Position numbers and translations under genes: made by a program. The notes beneath the pieces were generated by a model. It was given only the letters and a program-made list of their open reading frames with translations. It ran no database searches and was not told where the DNA came from. From positions 992,001 to 1,056,000 of the forward strand of contig BSBK01001294.1 of the NCBI GenBank assembly GCA_027943335.1: a DNA stretch of 64,000 nucleotides, written 5' to 3'. How positions within the stretch are numbered: the first letter of the stretch is position 1; every line of letters starts with the position of its first letter. Shown here piece by piece: positions 19,640-31,254 of the stretch. The DNA is from Chamaecyparis obtusa (taxonomy: Eukaryota > Streptophyta > Pinopsida > Cupressales > Cupressaceae).

Positions 19640-22600
19640 AATGTTTTGATGGGTTTTCTTCAAGTTGGCTAAGAGGTTTTCCCATTCCTCTTTCAAACTA
19701 TCTAGTGCAATCTACTCCAAACGAACTTGTGCATGCATGTCAAATATGTGATCTACTACTGATAGCTCAGGAGTAGATACTAGATCCTTGGCTTTCTTCA
19801 CATGCCTCTGTATCACCTCAATGTGTGGTAACAAATTTTCTTGTAGCTCAGTTGTTTGATCCTTTATTTTTTCTTCTCTCCTTATCCAATTTCTTAACCC
19901 TTGAATGTGCTTGACTTTTGCATAGTGTAATTTGAATGCACAAAGTTTTGTTATCAAGCTTTCTGCACTCTTTTGCAGATCATCATCTAGCTTTTTCAAT
20001 TTTTCTTTTATCTCTGCAGTGAAGGAGTCGGTAGTGCAAAGCTTCTTAAAAAATGTGAGTATTTTCTGAATTAGAGTTTCAATTTCAATTATGGTCTCAA
20101 ATAACTTCACCTTATGAATGGCCACAACTTGGTTGATTTTCGGGTATGTGAAAGATCGTGAGGGGCCAAAAAAGTGGCGATGTCAGTTCAAAACTTTGAC
20201 AATGTAGCTGACGACTTTTGTTTCACCCAAATTTGATAAAACAAAAAGGGTATCTTAAGGAGATTATCAGCTTTCTATCGATATAATTGCTGTCAAATTT
20301 TGAATTCGGTAAGTAATTATTAGTTATTTTCTAATTGAGCTACCTCTAAAGTGCTGATTTATATACTGATTGAAAAATGACTATAACTTTCAGATGGTAT
20401 AACATATTTGAAATCCAAAAAATGTGTCACATTCTATGCTTCACCTACTATAAGGAAAATAAAATAAAATTTGAATTTTGTAAATTTTTGAATGAGTTAA
20501 GGTGGTCAGACACGGGAGTTTTTTTATTCTGAAAATGTTGTAGCAAAAAATTCATAATTAATTATTTTTTTGGAATAAAATTACAAAAAAATATGTGTCA
20601 CATCTGGGCATGAGTCTACTACTTATATATAAAATCTTATAATAAAATATTATCATTTGTTTATGATTAAGGTGGTCAGACATACACCTACTTCTTTTTT
20701 TTTCCTGAAATATTTGTACTGCTGCATTGAAATCTATATTTTTCACCAATCATACTAACTTTTTCTCAAAAAAGGCCTAGTAGTTTAGAAACTACATTCA
20801 ATTTTATATAGATTCTATTCTTACAACTTTTTGATATTAGGTTCATAGCTAGTTGAAATTTTCACGTCAAGTTGACTAACCTTGATTTGCTGATTTTTCA
20901 TTGCCACTTAAGGGCATAGTTTGGCCCCTCGTGATCTTACACATACCCTTCCTCTATTCTTTTGAATTGAATTTTGGACTCTTCTCTCTCTTCTATTTTA
21001 TTTTTAGCATCAACATTAGGAGAATTTATGTGCCTAATAAGTGTTGCAAGCTGGTCAATGATGGGAGTTGCCTCATCAACATTAACATCAGGTACAACTT
21101 GCATTAGGATCTCTCTCACATCCTCAAGCATCTATTTATGTTTACTCTCTTGTCTCAGCTTCTCCTAAGCTACTTTTCTCATGCATAATTCTCCATACCG
21201 TCTGAGAGCTTCGGGGTCTAAGGTTCTCAAGTCACATGAAGGTATCTCTATGACTTTATCTAGGGTGACTGAACCTTTTCCATGGTTCTTCTTCTTTTTC
21301 TTCTCATGTTTGTTGGATGTAGGGGATTGCCCATATGGAACTAGAGCCTTCTGCTCTGGATTTGACTTTGGTGGCTCTATGGAGACACTTTCCTTCTTTT
21401 ATTTCCCTTGAATGATTCCCTTAGTTTGAGGTTCTTAGGCTTCTGGCCTTGTACCTATAGTAGAATTATCTACATTTTCTTCAGTTTATGTTCCTTTGTC
21501 GTCTGCCTCTTTAGTTTCAGGCTCGTTGGTCTCCTTGTTCCCTTCTTCACCCTAATCTTCTAGGGTTCCCATCAGTTTCTTAGGTGTTGGGTCCTCGAGT
21601 TTCTCTATAGTAGCAATTTCTATGGCTTGCACCAAAATTGGTAAGTTACCCGATATTTGTACTATGACTGCCTCTGTAGTCTTGTCTTCCCCTATTTTCT
21701 TAGTAGTAGCAGTAACATCTTCATCTTCCTTTTCCTCATCGTTGGGATCACCTTCAATGATATCTTCAATTAATATTTCATCATTCCTGATAATTACTAA
21801 CTTCTTAGGTGTATCCTCTTTCTCGGTGTAACCATCAGGATAAATATATTTTGCATGTGTCATCCTCTGGCTTCTCAATATTTGATATGTGTATGAACTC
21901 TTCAAGTGGCCTTTGTGCAGAAATATCTACATCATCAGATTGTACACCTTTGCCTTTTCCTTTGACACCTTGTTCGGGGATAACTGCAAGTGCAGTTTTC
22001 TCTTCTTCTGCTTTGGACTTAAGAATTTTTGTCCATTTTTCTTTACTCTCTTCATCAACTTCTTCAAGTTTTCCTTGTAGAATTTTAATTTCTCTTCCTT
22101 TCATCAAAAACTTATTTCATATTGTTTCATGATATCATCAATCTCTATAATAGTTAATTTGGCATTGCCAAAATTAGTGATCTTTCCCTCATCTTCTTCT
22201 CAGTATGCAAGGCATAAGTCCATCTTGTTGATATCTTATCATAAAATTCTTTTGGAATATAATTCAAAATTTCAAATGGTAGCCTTTTAAATTTAATCAT
22301 CGTGCTGATGATTGCTTCTTCCAATTTATCCCAATCCTCGGTAGACATATGTACATACCGGTTTATTTTAGGGTGACCCAGTCTTCCCATTTCTTTTATA
22401 TTCTTTACCATCTCATCAATTGATTGTGCTTTGTTTACAACTACCTTAAATTGACTATTATCATCATCATCAAAATCTATGTCATCCTTACCTCTTATTA
22501 ATTTTCTCCTCTTCTTAGGTACCTCGATGGATGCTTAAGTGCCTCTCTTTTTATGATATGTCTTTTTCGGTGTTGGCCTGGTTATCTTTGCAAATCCAGA

Positions 22601-24139
22601 TTTCAAAGGTGGGGAAACACTTGTAGAGGATCTTGTCCTCACTTGTGTGGGGGTTTCGACTTGCTTCCTTTTACCTCTTACTGCCTTCACTGGTTCTACT
22701 TGAATTTCTTTGTCTAACTCGGTCTCTTCATCATGTTCACGGTTACCTATCAACAATTGTTCCTCAATTGCTTCTTCAATTGGCGTCTCTTCTTCTTCAT
22801 CACCAAATTGATTCTCCAATGTTTCCATCATTTTCTTTGATTTTCTACCCACTTTTACTCCGACCAAATCCATCTTGATTCTTAGTTTTTCTTCCTCATA
22901 GGTTCCAAACCGTGTTTCTTTCTTGTCTTTAGGCTTGGCCAAAAGTGTCTATATTGACCTAGATGCTCAGTCAATATCAAGTTTGCATCCCATAGGTGGC
23001 AACCATGTAGTCCTCGGTTTCACTACCTTGATAAGAGTGGAGTCAGTGTCCACTAGGAAATAAATATCATCCTTGTACTTTTCCACTAACTGTGCATGTA
23101 TCCTACTTCTTTTATGCATTCTTTCCTTGAATTTCCCAAAATAATCATCCATCACTGCTTCAAAACTCTGACCTAAACTCTTTATGAGATCATTGATTTT
23201 CATGATAACCAGTTTGTTAACATCCCATTCAACATCACCTATTGAGGGGAATGAATTTTGCAAATAGAAAAATATACATATGAGTAATGATCCAAACTTG
23301 CAAGTGTTGGTCTTAGCAACTCAAATTGTCCTCATGTTTTCTTCAAGTTTCCTCAACATCAACTTGGCTAGGTCTAGCTGTAGTCCTTTCTTTAAAACTT
23401 TATATTCTATTTCAACAACACCGCAAGGAACACTGATAGGTCTGCTAGATTGGAATACTTTGTAGGCAATCATGTAAGCTCCAAATCTAGTCTCGAGGTC
23501 ATGGATTGTGTTGATCCGCATGCCTCTTCCATCCCATTCGGCTCCTGTCAATTTTTAAATTTCACTCCTCGGTGGATGCCTTAATGCCTTAGCTTTTTCA
23601 TTTGTTGGATAACCGGTGACCATGTGAATAACATCCTTTGTGATTTTAACGAGTTCATCCAACCACATTTTTCCCTCGTGTACTCGGCTGATTACCACCC
23701 TTATCCACTTGGTCTTAAATACCTTCGGGAAGTGAAGGACATTGATTAAATCTTTGATTTCCAGATGAGTATGCCCATCCTTCAGTTTCCCATCCATGCA
23801 TAGTTCTTGGTAAGTGGATTGCAACTCAAAATCACCAATTTCACTAATCTTGTAGTGAATGTAAGACCAGATGTCCTGTACCAAAAAAACCCTAGGTGAT
23901 ATGCACGAGAACACACCTTTCTCATCAACTTGTGATGCGACCTCACGGTGCAATTTATATTTAGGTTCTTCATATGTTGCAAATTTTATCAATGTAACCT
24001 TCTTCTCACTATCAACCTTAGATTGAACAATCTTTGATGAGGATGTCATCGCTGATAATAAATTTAGGGCTTTGCAAAAACTATATTTAAATAGCTTGGT
24101 TTTCTTCAAACTTACTTGAATTGCTTCCAAATAGTTCAT
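19640..24139 (-). pseudogene. Pol-less element ORF2, unknown protein, broken
   Basis: The start is at 24139 or the in-frame ATG at 24049 (MTSSSKIVQSK). Frames 24139-23555, 23551-23321, 23263-22967, 22942-22535, 22411-22154, 22107-21552, 21131-20949 and 20125-19712 appear to be one damaged ORF of about 1200 codons once the TIR insertion is set aside. The first 400 residues look globular (HEGKMWLDELVKITKDV, LTGAEWDGRGMRINT-like). The middle is acidic and basic with KKRRK- and KRKQ-type clusters, like nuclear signals. The C-terminus is rich in heptad-like E/K/L stretches. I recognise no enzyme motif and no RT, integrase or protease box. It sits where pol or env-like genes sit in copia elements. 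Confidence 0.6.
20142..20948. mobile_element. 807-bp terminal-inverted-repeat DNA element
   Basis: The left end GGGTATGTGAAAGATCGTGA and the reverse complement of the right end GGGTATGTGTAAGATCACGA match over 28 bases with three differences (GGGTATG...GAGGGGCCAAA). A further AAGTGGC(G/A)ATG block is shared inside. A 3-bp TTC flanks both ends (20139-20141, 20949-20951). It interrupts ORF2 and has no transposase frame, so it is non-autonomous. Inside, AAGGTGGTCAGACA occurs twice (near 20500 and 20670). A 3-bp duplication with GGG ends suggests PIF/Harbinger-like or CACTA-like, but TTC is not the usual PIF target, so I leave the superfamily open. Confidence 0.75.
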
Positions 24140-24579
24140 GAAATCCAGAAATCATAGTAGATAGCTTAGAATCCCTTTGCACAAATGTCACTCTTTTTCA
24201 CTCTGGTTTCACAGTGCGAAAAATGAGTTGTCTTGTCTTGTATTTGTACCTAAAAAATATTTCCCACTTGAAAGTTTTGCATTAAATGCTTCACCAACCA
24301 CAACTCAGTTAACAATAGAACACTCGGTTATCTCCTTTTGAAACTTCATCTCAGTTAACACTAACAACGCTCAGTTGTCTATGTAACTCAGCTAACCTTA
24401 TCACTTTCACCAACTAACAAAATTTCACTCGATCATGCTTTTACCGACTATACTCATTTCAAGTTCAAAACATATAGCAACCTAGTGCATCTTATTTCAT
24501 CTTGATTTGGTATTCATGCAATAGACATAAGGAACTATTTGTAAGACATAATTGATTAAAATTTAGTTCCCATACTTAC
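24140..24579 (-). other. Spacer between ORF1 and ORF2 of the pol-less element
   Basis: No credible reading frame. It has several CTCGGTTA / CTCAGTTA pieces like those in the LTR. A second promoter or splice signal for ORF2 could lie here; I cannot identify one. Confidence 0.4.
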
Positions 24580-25971
24580 TTGATTTTCTTAGGTGGAGGT
24601 GGTGAAATCACCTAACCCAAAGGACGAGGTGTCACCGACTATTGTGCTTGTTCCTGCATTAGCTTTAGTTGATCTTCTCCATGTTTGACTCATTTGCCTT
24701 CTGATTCCATCAATGGTATTCTCATTCATGTCAACATTCAGTTTTGGTGCTTGGTGTCTGCAATCTTTACTTAAATGACTAACCTTGTGACAGTGCAAAC
24801 ATGTCATTCTAGAATTTGTCCAGTTTCTAGATTTTCCTCTCTAGTGTAATCTCATACAATTTTCTGCAATATGACCATACCTACCACATGGTGTACAATT
24901 AACCCAAGTGTTGTAATCCCAAGTCTAAGAATTACCCTACCTTCTCGGTTGATAGGTGTTGTTTTGTTTTTTCAGTTTCCAGACTTGTTTCATCTTTGTC
25001 CTACATTCCTATCATATATGTCCATGCTTGTCGCAAGTGCAACAGTGCTTTTCCATATAGTGTCTCTTAGGTGACTTATTCAACTTTGATCTAAACTCAT
25101 ATGCTTGATGTCCATACTTGTTGTAATTAGAATAATAACTATCAAATTTAGGAGTAGAGTTGGGAATACCTTTAGCTTTACTTCTGTAGACATTTGATGT
25201 ATGACCTAGCTTTCCACAGTGATAGCATGAGAGCTTCTTTGGCCTTGGATTTGCATAGGCATTCTTTTGTTCAGCTTGTTTTGATTAATTTCCCTGCTCG
25301 GTATAACCTAAACCAGTGGTGATGTCCAATCTTGTCAGACTATTTAGGAATTCATCCATCCTTTTGGTACTTTCCTCAGTTTTCTTTATCATCTCATTAT
25401 GTTGTTGTCACATCTTCACTTAATTCTCCAGTCTTTCATTCTCTTCCCTTAATTCACCAATATCTTCCAATTTTCTAGCAAGTTCATTGTTCACTCGGTT
25501 GAATTCCAGTCTCATGACAACCATCTAATTGGATATTTCAAAGTGATGCTCGGTCAAATTTAGTATTTTGGATTCTTTCTCTTCTAACTTTTTAGGCATT
25601 TGTCTTCTTTCTTTAATAGCCATATTCCTTTCTTGTTCAACTTGCCTTGCATTGTTCATGACATCAATCATTCTTACCATTTGAGTTTCTTGTCCAGTTT
25701 GTAGTGCTTTCACTTGTTTGGTAATGTGTTGATTCTTTTTAGACGGATCTGAGATAGTTCCTTCAGATGCATCAGATATACTTCCAGATCCTTCAGATAG
25801 TTCCTCTATCTCTTCTTCTTGACAATCAGTCTCATTATGCCAAAATGCTAATTCCTTTCTTTTGATTAATGATTCTCTTAGTTTTTCCTTAATGTCCTTA
25901 AGTTGTTCCATGAGAATCTGCCTCTCGAATTTATGATTTTCAATTGTCTTATCAAGCTTATACCTTTCCAT
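24580..25971 (-). pseudogene. Pol-less element ORF1, gag-like coiled coil with zinc knuckles
   Basis: The ATG at 25971 lies 52 bp after the primer site, where gag starts. The first 150 codons (25971-25525) are a charged coiled coil with an acidic serine-rich insert (EEEIEELSEGSGSISDASEG). After a TAG at 25525 the same frame goes on with more coiled coil. Five knuckle-like motifs follow: CYHCGKLGHTSNVY (about 25230), a worn one near 25110, CCTCDKHGHI (about 25040), intact CTPCGRYGHIAENC (about 24890) and intact CLHCHKVSHLSKDC (about 24800). It ends near 24580. Probably the structural protein that binds element RNA. Copia gag usually has one or two knuckles. Confidence 0.65.
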
Positions 25972-26022
25972 CTTTAAGATTTTTTTCTCTTCAGTGATTA
26001 AACTTCCTTGACAAGAGAACTA

Positions 26023-26036
26023 GCTCTGATACCAAT
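26023..26036 (-). other. Pol-less element primer binding site
   Basis: On the minus strand, directly after the LTR end CCCAACA: ATTGGTATCAGAGC, the initiator-methionine tRNA primer site typical of plant copia elements. Confidence 0.9.
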
Positions 26037-27264
26037 TGTTGGGATTATGGAAAGGTGAGTTATTAAGAGGGGAGGGGTGAATCAATAACCTTAAAAAAAT
26101 TCAATTGAATCCTCAAAATAATGTATTTCATTAACTGACTGACATATTATCTTTTCATCCATTCATAATCATTACTAAAAATAAGAAATGCTTTCTAATC
26201 TAAAATGTAAACATCCATGAATTTTCATACATAATACACAAGTATTTTGGTATCACAAAAACCCTTGTAAGAAGGTAAAAATTATGGTGGGGATGAGACC
26301 CACAAAGCTTCACTAACTACAGTAATAAATTTTGTCAGTTAAGGTTACAATGATTGATCACTTTTGATGATCTTACCCTATTAGGAATAACAATAAAGAC
26401 TTGTAAGGATCTACCTGGTCAAAGGATTTAAGAAATACTATTAAGTGTGCATTCGGTTAAGAGATTTACAAAAAGACTTGTTGGGTCTACTATGTTAAGA
26501 AATTTAAGTCTACCACAATTTTTAGAAAGTAATAGTAGATTTGATCTATGTGTAGCAACTTACTTTTTATGATTTCAAATTTGATAAGTACTTAATTGTT
26601 ATCCCCTTGTTGTGATAGATTTCTTCTCTGAATTATGCTTGGTAGCCTCTGCTGTGATACTGATTCAATCCTTGAATGCTCTATCAAAATTTTAACTTCA
26701 CAACCCTATTCAATCTTTAGATGTCTATATAGGAGACTACTTCATGTGTGGTACTCATAAAAATGACATCTTGACAATTCTTATATCAAAATATTTTGAC
26801 CTAATTAGGGTTGTGGTATCATCTAGAAAACCTAAGATCTACGATCCAAATGAATAACCTAAAACATAATTACATAGGGATCATCAATCATTTAATGATT
26901 AAATCTGTATTTAATCTTCACCTCGATCTTTGTAAACCATTTTTTAGCTCGGTGTAAACCGTTTATCTTGTATTTTGTGTCATTCCACACTTCTATGTTG
27001 TTCCTGGTTTACTCAGTATATACTGCATTCATCACTTGGTAAATTAATGACACTCGGTATATATGAATGCTCAATTATAACTGTACTCGGTACTTAGTAA
27101 TCATCTGGATTGGTGTGTATACTCAGTCAAGTCTTTACTCGGTTACTATGCCATTCTACCTTGTGCTCTGCTCGGTGTTTATACTTAGTGTGTTGACTGG
27201 CTAGCTTGATTTTCTTCCTTTATCGACTGTATGTGTGACACTAATGACAACTTATAAACTAACG
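26037..27264 (-). repeat. Pol-less element, 5' LTR
   Basis: 1228 bp, TGTTGGG...CTAACG in plus orientation; the last base is G where the other LTR has A. The terminal hairpin at 26059-26089 (minus GTTATTGA / TTAATAAC) keeps pairing with a G-U where the other LTR has G-C or A-U pairs. Confidence 0.9.
26059..26089 (-). promoter_or_regulatory. Terminal C-loop hairpin, pol-less 5' LTR
   Basis: Stem GTTATTGA / TTAATAAC in the sense RNA, seven Watson-Crick pairs and one G-U, loop TTCACCCCTCCCCTC. It is on the primer-site side of the LTR, 22 bp from its end. Confidence 0.55.
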
Positions 27265-27360
27265 TGTTTATGAAGAGAATTTTGGTCACTTGAATCTTGG
27301 TGTTCCCAAGACTACTATTGAGCTTTCTACTCCTCTAAATCCTATTTTTTAGATTTGAGT
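27265..27360 (+). pseudogene. Copia-C relic, right half
   Basis: After the target duplication the frame of the split relic resumes: HVYEENFGHLNLGVPKT continues from SRERHV on the left side when one TGTTT copy is skipped. Too short and decayed to name a domain with certainty; its place fits the region after the copia protease. Confidence 0.45.
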
Positions 27361-29575
27361 TCTTCTATTTATCAATTAATCATAGCTTTTTAGAGGTTTC
27401 TTTGGGGAATGAGTATTTGGTAGGTATTTCAGGGTTGTTTGTGGAGTCTTATCTTGTAAATTTGGGAGACATACTTGAGAGTATTTCTATCCTCTTTAAC
27501 AAAAATTTCAACATGACTGTTGATTCATCATCATGTTTTCTTTGGAGATTGACATTGGTGAGTTTCCTCCTTCACTTGATTTGTCACATTTCTTGGTTGA
27601 GTTTGGTCATGATTATGTGGTGGCTTGTTTGAGCTTGGGGACTTTTTAGTTTTCGAAGATTTCTATTTGGATACTTCCTTACTCCTTTCAATTAGACATG
27701 GAGTAGTTTTTTCATCATTTAGTGGGTTTGTTTCTTCCTATGGTAATATGTGTTTCTTGTTGAAATTGGATCATATATTGTTTTTAGGCATACTTCATAG
27801 GCATTGGAGCTTCTTCATCATGATGAAATATCTTCTTTATCATTTTCCTTTCTATAGGAAGAAACTTGATTGTATATAGATGATGTATGTAGTCCTTTGG
27901 GGGTATCATTGAATCCTCCATGCATCATCTTGTTTGTTTCTTTTCTCTCTTTTTTAGAGGAGTTTTCTTCCTAGTAGATTTTCTCATTTTCTCTATTTGT
28001 GAGAGATTACATTCATATTTTTAAATTATGTATAGATACCTAACATGGCCTTATTGTTGAGATCCATATTGTATCTCATATCACATAATAATTTCATTCC
28101 ATAAGTTGCACTTAAGAAGGGTATTGATGTCAATATGATCTTATTTAATTTACATAGGTATAAGTGCTACTTAGGTATCTGACATAACACATTATTAATG
28201 ATTATTTACAAGTATTTAATAATGTATATAGTGCATTTAATTTTATTTGGTCAAAGTAGTTAGTTGGCAGTTTCTCATACCTCATCGAACCTTTGTTATA
28301 TATTAAGGGTGTTTGTACATTTTATAACTCTCAATACATTTATCACTCATTGGTGAAATAACATCATTGCTTCTCTGTTGCATTGTGAAGGTGGTTGTGT
28401 TTGCAGATTGTTGTTTCTGGGCGGATACACCAACATGCAAAAAATCATACTTATGAAGAAGCCAATAAAGCGGTTGATTCTCTTTCTAGTAGGGCTATTG
28501 AAGGTGAGGATAATTGTTACATCGGTTTCACTGATTGTGATTGATGCTATTGACCTGGTCCATGTTAGCATTTTTTATATACATTTATACACCCACACAC
28601 TTCTACAATGTGAGCATAAAAAATCTTTTCACCTCTATTTTTTGAGTTGGTTCAATGTCTTGGAAGGACAAATGTGCACAATCACACGATGACATTTAGC
28701 ATCACGTCTTGAAGTAATAATGGTATTTGTAATGTAATCTATTTTGAATCATTCTAAGTTGTGGTCGAGAGTGGCTAAGGATGGATATTTACAAAATCTA
28801 CCTCTTCATTAATTTTTATGCATGCATACTACCTTGGTTTTCATTAGCCCATGCACTTTGTAGTCATTGTTACATTGGTCAATGTATAGACAAAAAAGTA
28901 TGGACATGTCTATCTATCAAACCTACACTTGTATACAAATGACCTTCACATTTTCAAGACTATCATGATTTAATTTTACATGCAGTCAAAGGTGTGCTGG
29001 GCAATGCATTCATAAAGACAAATCATAGATACGTGGTTAACACAACCATTTTGTGTTTTTTTTTTGCATCCCTTACCGATGCAGGGAGAAATGGATTTGA
29101 AAAAGGCATTAAAAGAGGCTAGTTACGATTTCTAGGTGATTTGGATAATGTGGTGGTTATGATTAGTGAGTCAATGCATTCGTCTACCAATAAACTTCTA
29201 CAAAATTGAATCTCGTGGTATGCAGGTTGAATATTTCCCTCTCATATTCACCTCCATGCACTTTGACTTGCCTCACAACCGACTACTTATAGATAAATGT
29301 GTTTGTTTCTCAAGAGGACTGTGGGAATGGAGACTAACACAGGGCTCAACTAGCTTGAGTAGTTATAACAGAGGAACATACGAATTAATTTCTCTTTACA
29401 ATTACTTGCTATGATAATATATAGAGAACAAAAGTTCAATTTTAAGGTATCACGATTGCTCCACTTGCTCCTTATAAGGAGCAAGTAATAACAATTTTAA
29501 GCTTAGTGATGATCCCCAATTTAAATCTATCATGAGACATTTATAGTGAAAGTTGCAACCTACAATGTATTTTCT
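27361..29575. other. No gene recognised; possible copia LTR remnant
   Basis: Two open frames (27402-27632 and 27625-27879, plus) have hydrophobic translations with no motif I know. At about 28290-28345 TTATATATTAAGGGTGTTTG followed by a CTCAATACATTTATCACTCA stretch looks like the promoter/U5 part of a copia LTR. I cannot define its ends. Confidence 0.35.
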
Positions 29576-29576
29576 T

Positions 29577-30110
29577 TTTATTGATAAGTAGTGGATATTT
29601 TGCACAAGTCAACCTGTGATATTGCTATCAGGATTCAACTATGTAGTTTTTGAGTCAAACTCATTGACCCATGTTTCACATGAGTAATAGATCATAATAA
29701 CCTACCTCTCATGAGATTGAATGGAGCACTTAGCGCTCATTGCATCAAGGTGATGCTCACAAAGGTGAAGCACTAAGACTTCTCGGGAGGTCACCCATCC
29801 GAGTACTACTCCATCTCAAGCACATTTAACCACAAAGTTTCCCATAAGGTTAAGCCCACTTTGTGTGTAACCCCATTTGCAAAACCTTAAGCAAGTGTTG
29901 TGTCTTATGAACCACTCATTAGAAAGCCCCTTAAGTTCATCAATTGATAAGTAGGAGATATTTTCCACAACAAGTCAAATTGTGATATTGCTACCAAATT
30001 CAACTATGTAGTTTTTGAGTTAAACTCATTAAACAATGTTTCATGAGTAGTGGTTCACAAGAACCCATTTCTCATAAGAATAAATGGAACACTTAGCACT
30101 CATTACATCT
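29577..30110 (-). mobile_element. 5S-rRNA-bearing terminal-repeat element (Cassandra-like)
   Basis: Direct repeats of about 170 bp at 29577-29747 and 29938-30106 share ATTGATAAGTAG, TGTGATATTGCTA, CAACTATGTAGTTTTTGAGT and CACTTAGC(G/A)CTCATT blocks. Between them lies a 5S-rRNA-like segment on the minus strand. Cassandra TRIMs of plants carry 5S sequence in their LTRs; here one 5S segment lies between two repeats, so this may be a partial or rearranged copy. I could not fix primer site or TSD. Confidence 0.5.
29765..29855 (-). pseudogene. 5S rRNA-like segment (3' two thirds)
   Basis: On the minus strand GGTTAAATGTGCTTGAGAT and GTAGTACTCGGATGGGTGAC then CTCCCGAGAAGTCTTAGTGC match plant 5S rRNA from its internal promoter (A box to C box) to near the 3' end. 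Several substitutions from the rRNA make a functional 5S gene unlikely. Confidence 0.7.
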
Positions 30111-31200
30111 TTTTATTTTAATATATATGAGACCAAACCTCTTGTTTGCAATTTACTTATATAATAGTAATTCATATATAGTTAATTTATAAAAGCAATA
30201 AGTAATAATATTATTCATTATGAATGGATGAAATATTATAACTATATAAGAAAATGTAATGTGAAGAAACTAAATACATACAAATCCAAAAATATTTATG
30301 CAACTTTTTTTTGTTCTATAATATTTTTCTTATTAAACAAAACACAATATAATAAAAAAAATAGTAGTTCAAAATGGATTGCATTAAAAAAAAAACTAAA
30401 GATAAAAAGGAAAAAAAGAAAAAGAAAAAATAAATTATTTAATTGTATTTTATTAAAATATAAAAATAGAAAATAAAAATTCTTTTTAGATTTAAAATGA
30501 AAAAAAAAACATTTTCTTATGAAATGAAAACAAAATAAGATAATTAAAAAACAAAATAAAATGATTATCTTCAATCAAATTTAAATCATTATTTTTACTT
30601 TAGAAAATATTTTAAAAATATAATATTAAAGATTAAAAATAAAAAAAGTTCTAAAATGGTTTTGGCTTCATTTGCGGGTTTTTCCTACCTTGTATCTTTG
30701 TATATTTACGGGTAAGGAATGAAGGTTTTCTTTCTGGGTCTTTCCTTCAAGAGCCTTTGAACCAGTTAAAAATAAATAAATATAAATATTAGTGGCTCCC
30801 CACTTTTACTAAAAAAAAAAAAAGATTAAAAATAAAATAACATTTAAGAATTTAATTATTAAATTCTGAGAGTTCACATTCCAATGTTCATGATTATTTT
30901 ATTACATATGTATTAGTACTTATGTGGAATTAATTAATAAGTCTTTTTCTCGTTGACTTATAATAATTTCCTAAATTTATTCATTCATATATATATGTAT
31001 ACACACAACAATAGGATTAAAACTAAATATCAGCCCGCTTTGTTTAAATTTAGATAAAAATCTTCGAGCATAATCATCAATTATATCACAAGATTCCAAA
31101 ATTTATCTTGGAAAACAAGAAAGTTTGGTTGCGATTAAATGACAGATTTTTTTAAATGAGTCTGAAAAAGTAAGAACGTTTAGGTAGTTACCATATAATG
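30111..31200. other. AT-rich intergenic DNA
   Basis: Very A/T-rich low-complexity sequence (30200-30650 and 30770-30990) with poly-A and poly-T runs. The open frames on both strands are low-complexity K/N or F/L runs and are not genes. It lies upstream of the Mpo1-like gene. Confidence 0.6.
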
Positions 31201-31254
31201 TGACAAACGTGTCTTAAAAACCCAAGAAAGTTCTGTTAACATTGAAATTTCAGA

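Larger units (their letters stand above)
18218..27264 (-). mobile_element. Pol-less 9-kb LTR retroelement with two unknown ORFs
   Basis: LTRs at 18218-19429 and 26037-27264 flank 6.6 kb. A perfect 5-bp target duplication TGTTT lies at 18213-18217 and 27265-27269. On the minus strand, an initiator-Met primer site follows the 5' LTR and the tract AATGCCAAAGGGGGAGA precedes the 3' LTR. Between them are ORF1 (coiled coil plus zinc knuckles) and ORF2 (about 1200 codons, unknown). I find no DSG protease, HHCC or DDE integrase, xxDD reverse transcriptase or RNase H. It looks like a large non-autonomous copia-type element that borrows pol in trans. An 807-bp TIR element interrupts ORF2. Confidence 0.88.

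Noticed and set aside
18218..27264. Reading the 9-kb element as a standard copia element with decayed pol
   Set aside because: The other decayed elements here still show RT, RNase H and integrase motifs; none can be found in this interior on either strand, while ORF1 and ORF2 remain readable.
29765..29855. Functional 5S rRNA gene
   Set aside because: Only the 3' two thirds match, with several substitutions, and it lies between element-like repeats.
30228..30574. Frames of 82 and 92 codons on the two strands
   Set aside because: Low-complexity A/T sequence coding for K/N or F/L runs; no sign of a real protein.
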